Shown piece after piece: positions 46,360 to 57,359 of a stretch of 64,000 nucleotides of DNA (within the stretch, counting starts at the first letter, position 1; each line of letters begins with the position of its first letter). Made by a program: the position numbers and the translations under genes. This DNA is from Favolaschia claudopus (Eukaryota; Basidiomycota; Agaricomycetes; Agaricales; Mycenaceae): the NCBI GenBank assembly GCA_037176885.1, contig JAWWNJ010000094.1, positions 806,001 to 870,000 on the forward strand, written 5' to 3'. Below the pieces are notes generated by a model. The model ran no database searches and was not told the DNA's origin. It saw only the letters and a program-made list of their open reading frames with translations.

Positions 46360-46953
46360 TTAGGTAATCAGAACGAGCACGGTACTACCAGTGGCCCATG
46401 ACTTATATGGCGCAGTGGTGAGGATCCGCGGCGGTGCCTTGGCGTGAAGGCGCGCCCATCCCCTGAGTCGTGGCGTCTGCCGCGCCATTTTGGCCTCTGA
46501 GAGCAAAGCCTGACGACCCTCGTCTGCACTGAAATCCATCGAGTCCGCGCTGGACACACGGGGAGAGGTAGGCGCGGAGCTGTCGGTGAGGGAGGGCGTG
46601 GAGGGAGCGCTGGAGGCCGAGGGGGTATAGGCCGATATCGGAGAGGTAGGCGGCGTGTAGTATACGCTTACAAAAGAAGCATCGCTGGCGCCGGAAGTGG
46701 GAGTTATGGGATGGGGGACCGGAGGCCAGGACAGAATGTAGGTGGTCCCCTCACGCGTGTCGCTGGGTGCTTGGAAACGTACAGGACCGAACCGAGGGTT
46801 AGAGCGGCGGGGAAGGGCTTCAGAACCCAGGTGCAAGTCGGAATAACAGTCGTCGCGAACTCGGTTCGCAATGCAGTGGCGGTACTGTGTATTCCATGAG
46901 TTTCGTTTTCGAATACAACGAATGAAAGAAAGACCGACATTGGCATGATACAT
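46360..46953 (-). CDS. Pro/Ser/Thr-rich small protein (hypothetical)
   Basis: Single-exon ORF of about 197 aa from the ATG at 46953 (MYHANVGLSFIRCIRKRNSW). The first 60 residues are Arg-rich and contain RRSNPRFGPVRFQAP; the middle is a PTS-rich low-complexity segment (SAYTPSASSAPSTPSLTDSS); the end carries ARLHAKAPPRILTTAPY. No membrane segment. The frame is open further upstream to 47139, so a longer or spliced N-terminus is possible. Not a family I recognise; coding status rests on length and composition only. Confidence 0.4.
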   Translation of the reverse strand: MYHANVGLSFIRCIRKRNSWNTQYRHCIANRVRDDCYSDLHLGSEALPRRSNPRFGPVRFQAPSDTREGTTYILSWPPVPHPITPTSGASDASFVSVYYTPPTSPISAYTPSASSAPSTPSLTDSSAPTSPRVSSADSMDFSADEGRQALLSEAKMARQTPRLRGWARLHAKAPPRILTTAPYKSWATGSTVLVLIT

Positions 46954-47636
46954 GATAATCGTTAGAGATGAAGAAGAACAGGCAAAGACACGTGAAGAGT
47001 TCGTGAACAGTCTTTGACCGTTGAGAATGTTTGTCGGGGCGCAAACGGCGTGGACGATCGCTGGTAGTTGTAAAGGCGCGCTTGGGAGAAGAGAGAGGAA
47101 GAACTCTTGGGGAGAGTTGTGAATGAGGGATCTGAACAAAAGTCAAGCTTTTATTCGAGAATTCGGCTAGTATTTCGGTGTCGTGCGAAGCACTATCTTT
47201 GTCCTCAGGCTACCCATTGTCAGATTCTTGCTTTGTCTCCTACTTAAAGATCCTTTGCTCTGTGTTTCGATTCTTTCGAAGATCAAGAGGTGGCGCGGAA
47301 CGAGACAAGCCACCAGCAGAATTCGTCGTCCCATTCTGCGGCCTGAACGACGCTATGCATCGACTCGTATTCGTCATGACCGTAAAAGGAAACAAACCTT
47401 CGCCACCCTAATATAGTAATTTTGATGTATTTTGTAATCTGAGGACACAAAGCAAGAGCGAAAGTGAGAACGACACGTTCTGATGAGGCACCATTGCAAT
47501 CAGTCAGGACGAGCACGATGCAGAGTCGTGCTGCAGTTTTAGTGCACGCGACATGTCGAGGTGGAGAACACAACAAAGGTTTTTATATCATTCTGTTCTG
47601 AAAGTCACGGGAGTAGCAAACGATTATTCACAGGTG
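46954..47636. other. Intergenic, no supported gene
   Basis: About 680 bp. The two overlapping plus-strand frames at 47178-47416 lack any family resemblance. Probable 3' UTR of the membrane protein gene to the right and 5' region of the ORF to the left. Confidence 0.4.
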
Positions 47637-49570
47637 TTACTGGCTCGTATACGGCGGAGGATATCCAGAAACAGGGGGTTGCCGCCCAGTCATCGCGTCT
47701 CGCACAGCCCTTGCAGCGGGGACCATCATAGCCCGAGGCTGAGTATCATTGAAGGCGTTTGTCGATGAGGCCTGATTCGCAGATGCAATCCGCTCGTCAA
47801 TGAGGTTCGCCGGGGTTTCGGAGGGCACAACGTGACGGGCGTCAGTCATGGCTTTCGGGATTGGTGCTCGACTCCGGAAGCGCTGGTGAGGGCTTGGGTC
47901 GTTCCGATCGATAGACGAAGAGGATGCATGGCCGGGAGTGAATGCTGCTTGATAGCGTGACTCGATAGTACCATGAGCGGTCGTTTCCCATGAGGGATAA
48001 GCGTCCGCGCTGACCATGGTAGGAGAGACTACGCGCTCATCCAGATCGCCGTGGTTGCCCCAGGACGAGAATGTGCTGGCGGGATATTCCGATCGGCCAA
48101 CCATCTCTCGAGTGCCTGCGCCTGTTCCTATCAACGTCCAAATGGGAATTTTCGAGTTTAAAAATAGCTTGAACGTACCTGTATCATGGGGGCTAAACGG
48201 ATAAGACATGATATCTAATCTGTCGGAGCGCCGCCTGCGGCACCGTCGAAGAGCACAGAAAGCTCCAACAAGGATACAGACTGCGGCGCCAACTATGACA
48301 CCTATAATGGGTGCAGACACGACACTCTTCTTCGCGAAACTGTTCCCGTTGGATGTATCCTTCCCCGAAGAGCCGGTGCTGGACACTCGTGTCAGTGTCG
48401 AAACGGTAATGATAACTGTTCTAATGCACCTCGATACACCGCTCTGTAAGACGCTCGCAGCCGGCTGTATTTGGCCGCCGGGCCCTGCTCCAAGAATTGA
48501 TACTGTGAAAGTCGGGGTATCCAATGAATTGGTAATGCTTGCAGAAAGAGAGGCTGAAACAGAGCTATAACAGGACGTCAATACAATTCAGCGTCTGCAG
48601 TGGAAAAGAGAGAGCATACCCGGAGTTGAAAATATCGGTAGAAGAGGTAGACGGAGAAGACGAATGGGATGAGAAACTAAACGCATGGTTGGGTGCATTT
48701 CGAGCAGAATCGGTCGTGGACACAGAATTTGAATCGCTCAGCTGAGAGGAGGAAGGATTTCCTTGTGAAAGAGACGACTGCCCGTTTGTGTCGGACCCCG
48801 TGTTACTGCCGCTTACAGCCGAGTCGCCCACATTCCCGCTCCCATCCCCACTGGTGTCACCATTCGGAGGCGGGAAGTCGGACTGAGTGTCACCACCTGT
48901 GGCGGCTTGTGTACCCGAGCCGCAAGCACTCCCCAACCCTATCATGAAGGATCCAGTCTCGATACAAGACACAAAACAAATTTCGAACCTGGGTGTCCTA
49001 TGAGAAAGGAAGCCGACTGCCCTACATTACCAAGGGTATCCTGCACGGAGAGAATCGCGGAAGTCCCTACTCAAAGATCAGGGGAATTTTGAGCACAGGA
49101 ACTAGCGACACACCCGAACTGATGTCGACAGTCCAATTGAAAGGAGGGCCGGCCGACGATCCCAAGTTTTCTAATGCGGGATTGGGAGCAGCCGCAGACA
49201 GGATACTGTATCGTAATTAGATCGAAGAAGAAACGGACGGACTACCCCGAACCTCTGGAAAAAATTGATCAGAATTCAAGTAGCTATACAGTGGGAAGCA
49301 AGTCGTACCAAAAGCCATGGGCCTTGAGATTCGGATGGAACCGTTAAGGTGAGGTTTGCACCAAAGGAATTATTGCTTACCTGTTCCCCCTTGCCACGAA
49401 AGAGCGGAAAACCCCGGGCTACAGGCGACGCTGTTTTGAGAGATATTAGCCGACTTGTATCCGAGTTGGCACAAGAAAAAGAGTATGCACGGCGTAAAGA
49501 CAGAAATCTGAGCAAACGAGGGTGAAATAAAGAGAGCGAAAACCGCGACAATGCAGCGGACATGCATCAT
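47637..49570 (-). CDS. Single-pass membrane protein with Ser/Thr-rich ectodomain and PPxY-like tail
   Basis: Seven or so exons. The N-terminus has a signal peptide (MMHVRCIVAVFALFISPSFA) and a conserved first exon QNSVACSPGFSALSWQGGTG. A later exon pair gives GPPFNWTVDISSGTSAILSV and QDTLGNVGQSASFLIGHPG, a beta-rich unit typical of this mushroom surface-protein family. Then a long Ser/Gly/Thr-rich mucin-like stalk, one transmembrane helix VVSAPIIGVIVGAAVCILVG, a stop-transfer cluster RRCRRRRSDR, and a cytoplasmic tail of about 150 residues ending SGYPPPYTSQ. The tail PPPY fits a WW-domain ligand (PPxY). Known introns: 48570-48625 region and 48129-48180 region; the exons between 49100 and 49380 are uncertain. 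Possible wall or surface sensor; function is inference. Confidence 0.75.
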
Positions 49571-50738
49571 GGCGGGGGCAGAACAGAACTAGGAGACTGC
49601 GAGAAAGCTCGCAACATAGTCCTTATTGCAACGATGACAGAGAAGCAGATAAGTGGCGACATTGGCAGTCAGATTATCAGTTCCCAGTAGCCACAAATAC
49701 CTCGATGTATATGATGGATATGTCCGGCACGAAACATCATGTCAGCAAAGACAATTTGGTGGAACGTCTGAATTGAGATTGATAGTAAGACTCCGTCTTA
49801 TAACCGAGGTTCTCGAGTTCGAGACCGTTGACGACCGCGAATGCGCACCAGAAAGATACAGACGAGAGGACGGCGGACATTGAACTTCAAATTGATCAAG
49901 GTCGGTGGTCAATCAGATAGATCTTGCGCTAGGGATGCTAAAGAAAGCAAAAACCAAGTATAGAGTTGCTGTGAGAACGTGGAACAGGGCTCTAACCTGT
50001 TCTAACAAGATGCGAATGCGAACACTTGGTCGATACAAGGAGATGTCATGATTTCCATGTTCCGAGTGCACTGCCAGCAACAACATGGAAAATGCTACCT
50101 GAAGCCTGTCCAACAGAAAAACCACGCTCACGGATGCATAGACGGTGTGTGGCCGCAACCTCGTCCTAATCTCTGTCATCAAGAGACAGAACGGCGGTTT
50201 CGTCCCAGAATGCCGCTGGGACTCGAGTTCTTCTAGATGACGCCGCGTTGGCTACCAACTCCCAAAATTCCACCAAGAAAGCCGGATAGCGATTAAGGAG
50301 CTCATTGAGACGAACTAAAGGTTCAGTAGACTCGCATTTCAGTTGCATTGTTGAGGAAGGAAGGAAGGCTGCTAGGCCGAAATACAATTTCGGGGGTGAA
50401 CGTTGGCGAGAAGGAAGACGTGGCACCGCCACCAAGGATGTCTGAGTATCTCGACAATTTTTTTCTTGAAAATGGGCATTAACAGTATTGTGAGTGTAGT
50501 GCTCGAATGCATCTCGAGGCGAGGCTACTAGTAATAACGACGCGTACAATACGCCAGCGGCCCATCTGACAACTGACTGACGATGTGACGCCGCATGAAG
50601 TACTTTGACCGACATCGCGCGAGGGCAACCGTAAATGTAGCCGGCATTGAATGAGATTGAACTGTGAACGTCGAGGCCTCAGCGCCGTCGAGCACCGCAT
50701 CAAGAGCATAGTGACACACATCACATTCCTTCATTCCG
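49571..50738. other. Intergenic, weak ORFs only
   Basis: About 1.2 kb between the membrane protein start and the PEX3 stop. A minus-strand frame at 50166-50615 (149 aa, containing LVRLNELLNRYPAFLVEFWE) is open, but I see no family match or supporting intron. I do not call it a gene. Confidence 0.4.
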
Positions 50739-52645
50739 TTATTGAAACTTTTCCTCGAACTTCCCAAACACTATCGCGCTCAGAGCAGCCACCTGCCTCA
50801 CATCCAAGATGTTCTACAACAACATCAGCATCAGCAGATGTCAAACAAAAGAAACACGAAAATGACGCACATCGACGAGCTCGTTTGGCAGCCCATTCAA
50901 CGCGAGATGACTCCACCGCGCAAGACCAGGGAGTAACCCAGCAAGCCGTATCCGCACTTCTTCCCCCGGCACAGCGGGTTCGGTGGCGTTGGCGAATACG
51001 GCGTTCTCGACGGAATTGATCAGCACCTCTGTGGCGCGGTCAAGACACGCCTCCAAGACACACGCGAAGTCTGGGGAGGAGATAGTAGTGTGGGTTTCCT
51101 CGAGCAGGGTGCTGAAAGGATCTCTTTCCGAGGAGGAGGATATTGGGGGAGGAGGTAGGGGAGAGGCGTAGCCCCCTTGTGTAAGGACGTGTTGTGTTGT
51201 TTCGGGGGTCTGAGGAAGGAGAGTTGTGTGGAAGCTTCAAGTTGGAAGGAAGGAGGGATGAGTTCGTGGGCGAGGAAGCAACAAGCGATGGGGGACTCAC
51301 TCAACTTTCCGTTCTGTTCCTTCGAATGTTATTTCATGCTCCACCCGCCTCCGTACGTCATGTACAAGCCGGTGAAGATCTGACGGTGCCAATTTTGTTT
51401 TGAGAGAGACCCTACAGATGATGTTTTAGATTCCACACCCAGAATAAATAGAAAACCAGCTCACCCATTGAAAACCTCCTCTACACCCCTTCGCACCCGC
51501 TCCCCGACATCTTTCCATCCCACATGCAGAATCCACCACGTCATAGTCAGATACTTCGCCGACGCGACTTCCTCCTCCCCCTCCCCATCCTCGTCATGCT
51601 CCGGCCACCCGAACCCGGCAGCAAAGTCCGCTGCCTCTTCTGCATTTTCCCCTAACGACCCCATCCCAAGACCTAGCCCCATGGTAAGCAGCGTAGTCAG
51701 ATCTGGTGTCATGGCGTGCTGCCGCCGTTGCTGTTTCTCGAGCTCAACGACTGAGCGTATATATCTCCCGCGAGCAAGAAGCGTGAGTTGTACGGTGGTG
51801 AGGAGGGTGAGAAGTGTTACAGTATACACTGTTGTTAATGTTCGGGTGAAGGCTAGAGAAAATTGGTATTAGAGCATTGAAAGTCTGGATGTAAACAGAA
51901 CATACTCAGCATTTTCAACTCGTTCCATAGTTCCGCGCGCGTTGGTCTTGTCGACTCGGAGCCGCTTGCGCTGTCTATAACGGACTAACACAAAAGTATG
52001 AATGAAAATTCAACATTCTGCGTGGAAATGACGGACCCCTTGCAAGCTGATATTCGAGCTCGAATCCGTGTCCGTAGATGTCGTCGTCATCAAGGAGTCA
52101 CTCAGATGGACAGGCGCAACTGACTCGCCCAAAATCATTTCCCGACTCTCCCCTGATCCGCCTGTCTCGACCCAGCTCTGCGTCGATGCTGAGCCGGAAA
52201 ACGACGTATCAGAAAGCTCTGAACGTGTGTCTTGGCTTCTTTCTCGGCCTTGAGGAGCATGCACCAGTTCAATGCTGCTCGCGATGGACGCCGACAGGGA
52301 AGATCCTGCTTGCCGAGCCCGTGAGTGGGCCTGCAGTTCCTGCGTAATTGAGTCCACATCCATCTCGCGTAAAACCTGCTCCGACAGCGCTGGTATTAGC
52401 ATGTGGATAGTATAGGATATATCCGACTGCGTTTGACTGAATCGGCGTTTAAGGCTTTGGGGATAGTTTAGGTCGGGTTCAAACACGATAATAAGAGCAT
52501 ACTTGTCTTTGGCGACGCGTTCCTGCTCCATTTGTTCCTTGACATCTTCCAGTCGATTGGAAACATAGTCCCGCACAAGATACACAGTGGCGGCTACTCC
52601 GAGAGTCTTCGGGAGGTTTATACGGGCTCGGGGTGAATCAAACAT
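50739..52645 (-). CDS. PEX3: Peroxin-3, peroxisomal membrane biogenesis factor (intact copy)
   Basis: PEX3 anchors in the peroxisomal membrane and recruits the PEX19 import receptor with its membrane-protein cargo. About eight exons, around 500 aa, normal for fungi. Exon 1 is 52645-52503 (hydrophobic GVAATVYLVRDYVSNRLEDV); intron 1 (48 nt) joins RVAKDN to LKRRFSQTQSDISYTI. A Ser-rich insert follows, then ELWNELKMLTFTRTLTTVYT, VQLTLLARGRYIRSVVELEK, AKYLTMTWWILHVGWKDVGE with RVRRGVEEVFNGVSLKTKL, DLHRLVHDVRRRVEHEITFE, TTLLPQTPETTQHVLTQGGY, FACVLEACLDRATEVLINSV and the final exon NILDVRQVAALSAIVFGKFE. TAA at 50741-50739. All junctions keep frame. It starts 320 bp from the divergent small gene at 52965. 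Confidence 0.93.
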
Positions 52646-53904
52646 GCCGGGTATTGGTGTTCAAGAGTCAGTTTCTTCACAGGGAGACTATATAGTCCCA
52701 GAGTCGCAGAAAGTCGCACAAGACGCGTGCACACCGAGTTTTTGGGTACCGAAGAGCCGAGAAAAGCCCACAATCAGTCAAGAGAAGTACTAAGGACACA
52801 GGAAGAGTATAGCAAGGTAGACGAGCGCTTCAAGGGTAAGATATGCAGAAGAGCCAATATCACGTTCCCGCCGGCCGGAATTTCGGGTTTACCAATCTCG
52901 GCAACTCCCGGTCGACTCTCTCACCTTTACTTTACTTGCTGCCAACTAGTCGCCGATTCTCAGCATGGTATGCGTCGAATACGCGCTTCTCGCTGTCGGT
53001 GGTGTTGAAGGAAACGCATACAGGGCGGCGGAGGCAGATATCCATACCCCAAATTCGTTTGGTCACCCGCGGGCGGTTGGTGGGCTCAGCCTGCAAACTG
53101 GAAGATGAACACCTTCATCGTGTCATGCGGTATGGCTTTGGCATGCGCAGCTATCATACGAGGAGTGGCTCACCGGGAGGTCCGTATCGTTCGTCGCTGA
53201 CGGTTATTCCGTCTCTCATCTTCAACAAGGCGGAATTGGCAGGCGAGCCATTAGAACGGAGAAGAGTATGTCGGTTTCTCGTCTTCTGTGTGCATGTTGC
53301 TCTAACTTTTATCAATTCCAGATTACAACAGTCTGGGTATGGTGTTCATTAGTATCGGGAAACGCGAACGCTCAATGTACGCCAGCGAGATTATCTTCAC
53401 AAGAAGGCAGCAGATGCTCGCGCCAAAAATTTAGAAGCTGCCGAGGCATCGAAGACGAATTAGCATGCACCATATTAGCATGTATGTATATCCTTGCCCA
53501 ACCATTTTCTGGGATTCTTTCCGGCTGGACAACTGCGAGTCCTTTGTCGACCTGAATTTGTGGAGTTGGTTTACGCGCTTGACGAAATGCACGACGCGCC
53601 TGCAGCTCTTGGCAAGAAATACCGGTGTGTCAAATATTGATCTTACTATTGTCGCGCATAGCGTTCTCTTCTGTGTGACAATCTCGCTGCATGAAAACTT
53701 CACCACTTCGGAAATTCGACTCTGTCTGACTCTGTTTTCTTTGGCGCTGACTACCTCAAACCCAAGACTATCTACCTGGACAACAGGCCGATAAAGCATC
53801 TGAAATCTCTAGGTGGACACTCTGAGACCCTCTGCACCCGTTTGTTATCGTGTGTTTCCACATCATACAGCGCGGTGGATACAACCGCATGCACTCTCTT
53901 TTCG
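51334..53904. repeat. Segmental duplication, copy A
   Basis: This 2.57-kb block recurs at 60546-63135 in the same orientation, with a few per cent divergence and small indels. It holds PEX3 except its last exons, the 320-bp divergent promoter, the small plus-strand gene and several hundred bp beyond. Left edge: homology starts at TCATGCTCCACCC. Right edge: it ends in CTCTCTTTTCG. Confidence 0.95.
52965..53463 (+). CDS. Small conserved one-TM protein, copy A (frame problem downstream)
   Basis: The ATG at 52965 is split off by an intron directly after it (52968-53023). Exon 2 reads GGGGRYPYPKFVWSPAGGWW then AQPANWKMNTFIVSCGMALA, a combination (YPK.VWSPAGGWW..P.NWK.NT plus one hydrophobic helix) I know from small conserved fungal proteins that look mitochondrial; I cannot name it. 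After GVAHRE the frame meets TGA at 53193 unless a 50-nt intron (GTCCGT..CAACAAG) is removed. Further down another frame gives a charged C-terminus (RQRDYLHKKAADARAKNLEA) ending TAG at 53463, but in copy A that frame is crossed by a TAG at 53350-53352 where copy B has TAT. Either my splice model is incomplete or copy A is damaged. Confidence 0.45.
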
Positions 53905-54389
53905 ACGTTTTGTCGTAGATAGCTTGAATAAAATTGGTTGTCCCAAAAAGGCAATTCTTAAGCACCCCCACGCTCGCCGCGCGACCAAGGTCGCAAGCGA
54001 CTCGCATACCTCTTATCTTATAGCTTTTCGGAGGTGGTCTCAAAGGGGTTTATTTTCTAGTTACATACGACCGAGAAGAAAAATTGATTTTCAGACCCTC
54101 AGGAAGCCCTTTTCCCGGCCTGTTTCAGTACGTACTCTAAATCCACGGTAGCTGTACAGATCTAGATATTAACTACAAGCGAGATCCCCAGATTCAGATC
54201 TGGGCTTGAGAATTTGAAGTCGCTGTCGAAATCTGGGAGCCTTGAGATTTTGAAGTCTTGAATGCGAATTTGAAGTTCTTGAAGCTATCGCAAGGCGGAT
54301 ATCGGTAGGCAGAGTGATTTTGATGTCGTTTGAGTGGAGTTCGAAGCTTTGGAGAGTATTGAAGGTGAGAATTGAGGGAATTTCAAGTC
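53905..54389. other. Non-duplicated spacer right of copy A
   Basis: About 480 bp with no supported gene. From 54180 it is filled with TTGAAG/TTTGAAG strings (CTTCAAA on the minus strand), the start of the repeat-rich zone. Confidence 0.5.
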
Positions 54390-55560
54390 GGCATCGCGCA
54401 GTGGAAGAAAAATCTGATCTGTGGCCAGGAAATGAGCTTTAAATGAAAAGGTTGGAGGGATAGTCCACGCACCGTGTATGCCGCGCAGCGGAAGAAAATT
54501 TCTTGGACTTTGAGAAACTTTTGTCTTGAGTACGATTGTTTGCGCAGCGAGGAATGAGTCTAGATCTGAGGAAGAAATCAGCCAGGAAATGCGATAGAAA
54601 CCTGAATTATCACGCACCTTGTATGCCCGTAGCCATACCACTCGCTCCCCCGAACCCTAAAAATCGGATTTCCCATCCTGAGTCTTTGACCTTTGCCAAG
54701 GTCGGCCGCGCAGCGAAGAAAAATTCGCCATCTCCCGTGATATATCAGCGAAAACACACTCAGAAGGAACAGGGAACACACCAAACATCCCGCTCGCCGG
54801 ACGGCGAAAAATCGAATTCGCAAGTTGAGTTTTGAGGTTGAGATGGATAGCCGCGCAGCGGAGAAAAAATAATCTGAGGAGCAAAATGAGCTAGAATTCA
54901 ACGCAGAGATTGGCTGGGTTGACATACCGAGTGGAGAGCTCGCTCGCGGGAAGATCAAAATCGAATTTCCAAAGCTGTTGGGGAACCGGTAAGCGCGAGA
55001 TGAGCAACTACCTGGAGAGAATGCTTGCCACGATCTTCAGAACGACGCCGCTCGCGGGACGTCGATCTATATACTCAAGACTACGGCGCCGCCCGTGACG
55101 CCGACAACGACAAAAGACTTGAGGAAGGGTTGTGTGCTCCGCTGGTTTATGCGTCGGGGGCGGGGTTAGCCTGCCGGCAGCCAAAACCCTGTGAAAAAAG
55201 GGCTGAGGTGAGCGTTAAATGGGGTAGAAGGAGAAGCAAAGAAACTTACCTCGTTGCTCGGCGGACGGCGATCCGTATAGTCAACGTATAGCGCCGCTTC
55301 GCGGCGCCCCGCGAGGACGACAACGACAAAATACTTGAGGGAGTGGCGTTGTATACGCTGCTTGAAGTTTGGGGGGCGGGGTTAGCCTGCCGGCCGCTAA
55401 ATCCTGGTGCAAAAATGGGTGAGATGCGCGTCAGTTTGAAGGCAAGGGAGAATAGGAAAAACTGACCTAAAGTGCCGCTCTGCGGACGGCGATACGTATA
55501 CTCAACGCATTGGTGGCGCGTTATTGAGGAGGAGAACTTGACAACAGCTAAGGAAGATTG
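54390..55560 (-). repeat. Degenerate tandem exon-like array
   Basis: Two repeat families overlap. A motif CGCGCAGCGGAAGAAAA (plus strand) occurs about five times, near 54395, 54482, 54541, 54709 and 54852. A longer unit of about 208-218 bp starts near 55048, 55256 and 55474 (GCTC.GCGGACGGCGATC..TATACTCAACG), and GGGGGCGGGGTTAGCCTGCCGGC recurs near 55156 and 55371. Read on the minus strand, each long unit looks like an exon of about 150 nt bounded by an acceptor (TTTTTCACAG, TTTGCACCAG) and a donor (GTAAGT, GTCAGT). No protein family recognised. Confidence 0.7.
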
Positions 55561-57024
55561 TTTAGTTAGAGAGAGACGAATGAATAGAGTGAAAACTTAC
55601 AGAGGAATCGACGAGAAGAAAGTTTTGAGGGTGAAGTGGAGCGGGGATGGTGGTGGTACGGAGACAAGAGCCTGGTTTGGCTCTGTATGTGCACTGGCAT
55701 CGGTTGAGTTGTCCGCCGCAACAAAGGATCAAACGAATTCAAAATCAATGTAACGTACCTGGATATTCCGAAGATGATACCTCCAAGCGAAAGGGCGAAG
55801 AAACCGCACCCTTCGCTGGGTTAGCGGAGAAAAGCCAGAATTTCTCGAGCTTGAGCAGGCTGCATGGATTCATGAAAATCTGAATGTTCGCCCTTGAATT
55901 GACTGAACGAATAAGAAACGAAACATTCACCGTTGAAAATCTGACAATCCGGCAGCATTACGTTGTGACGGTTTCGAATTTTGCAATCATCGACGCAGCT
56001 TAGAAACAACATAGGAGCAACAAAAAGAAACGAAGAAACGACGAAAGGTTCATTCAAGCAGACTCGAGGCAAAGGTAGCAACTGAAGCAAGAAAGTTAGA
56101 ACTCCAAGGATGCCAGGAGACTGTCAAGGGTTGGCGTCGGTCCAAGCGTTCCAAGCGTTGGCGAGCGCTTCTGGGCAATCACACGAGCTTCAAGTCCTGC
56201 CGAGGTTTGGTTGTATGGGCGCGGCCGCCAGCCAAGAAGTCCCAGAGTTTCGGCTAGTTTCGGTCACAGTTCAACAAGCGAGCCATTTTGCAGATTGAAC
56301 CAGGAAGTTGGCGAGTCCCGCCCGAAGTGTCGGCGAGAACGCCGCGCGATCTGCGCAAGATGACGAGAGGAGATGAGAGGAAAACAGAAAATTGATCACC
56401 CTTGACGTCACGTGATTCAATGTTCGAATTTCGGATTTTGCGGTCCGCCAACCCCGTAAAGCAATTTTGCTGCGTCCTCGCGATTCCCAACGGGGAAATG
56501 TCAACTCTTGCTCCCATCTTTCATGTTCGTTTCTCTTTGCGACGCACGTACGGTCTCGGCCGACTCGGGCAACTGCAAGGACTTTACGGTGAACTTACTC
56601 AATGCAAATCTGGCTCCATTTGGTCTGCGCGGCGGTCGGAAGCGGCTGGAATAGCAAATACGCGGTTTTCAAAAAACGGTGGCCCAGGTGAGTTATTCCG
56701 TGCTTCCATCACGTCACATTAGCCGATAACATGTTTCTTGGTTACTGCGCGACAGCGGGGACAGTTCTGAGGCGATTCGAGCGGGAACGGCGTCCGGATG
56801 AATTTCCGTGCGTTTCCGCATGTTTTCGCTTATATCCCCGTACTGTGCTGACCCTTTCAACCCTGTTGACTTTTCAGAAATTCCGGTTTTTTGTTTACTT
56901 GTCTGGGTCGCTTCACAGAGCTACAGAACGCCTTCAACACTGCAAACCTCGTTTTATCGACCTTCCCAAACCTCCGCTCTCCAGCACTCAGCTCCCCCTG
57001 ATCGACACTTCTTAATAAGTAAAG
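55561..57024. other. Intergenic or low-coding centre of the repeat zone
   Basis: About 1.5 kb. The minus strand still shows splice-like pairs (donor GTACGT near 55758, donor GTGAAT near 55930 with acceptor CATGCAG near 55862), so the array may extend to about 56100. From 56.1 to 57.0 kb I see no gene; a short GTTCCAAGCGTTCCAAGCGTTGGCG repeat-like string lies near 56140. Confidence 0.4.
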
Positions 57025-57350
57025 ATGATCCGCTCCGCAATCAAAGAAGGTCTCCAGGTGCGTGGCAGCCTCTGTACGGTTTCACGCAACTTACGAATAT
57101 TTTGCTTCTTTTCAACCATTGAGTTGAGGTCGCCGCGACAGCGCCCAGACACTCTCTGAGTCATGCTACTGTGGAGGTCCCCCCTCGGCGAACGCTGCCC
57201 GTGCAGAATTTGGGGAATGGCGCCATGTTTCGGCGCGCTGGAGGCCGGTGGGGTGTATATAAGCTGGGTGAGTTTGACAGTTTGAGCATGGGTTTCTTCC
57301 CTCTTACTCGCACTTTCTTGCTCTTAACCTCTCATTCGCTCCTTTATTGA
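57025..57350 (+). CDS. Possible short two-exon ORF at head of TTCAA-rich locus (uncertain)
   Basis: ATG at 57025 encodes MIRSAIKEGLQ, then a plausible 71-nt intron (57058-57128) and exon 2 starting VAATAPRHSLSHATVEVPPR and continuing LPVQNLGNGAMFRRAGGRWG. The Arg/Ala-rich start would suit a mitochondrial presequence. The frame stays open to a TGA at 57348, but the second half overlaps pyrimidine-rich sequence that looks like a leader or intron, so the true end is unclear. A GTGAGTTT donor at about 57267 could lead into the repeated exons to the right. Confidence 0.25.
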
Positions 57351-57359
57351 ACTCCTTCA

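Noticed and set aside
50166..50615. 149-aa minus-strand ORF beyond the PEX3 stop
   Set aside because: No family resemblance, no supporting intron, and its upstream end overlaps the likely PEX3 3' UTR.
51468..51872. Plus-strand ORF of 134 aa inside the duplicated block, with a twin at 60660
   Set aside because: Exactly antisense to PEX3 coding exons; its similarity between copies follows from the duplication.
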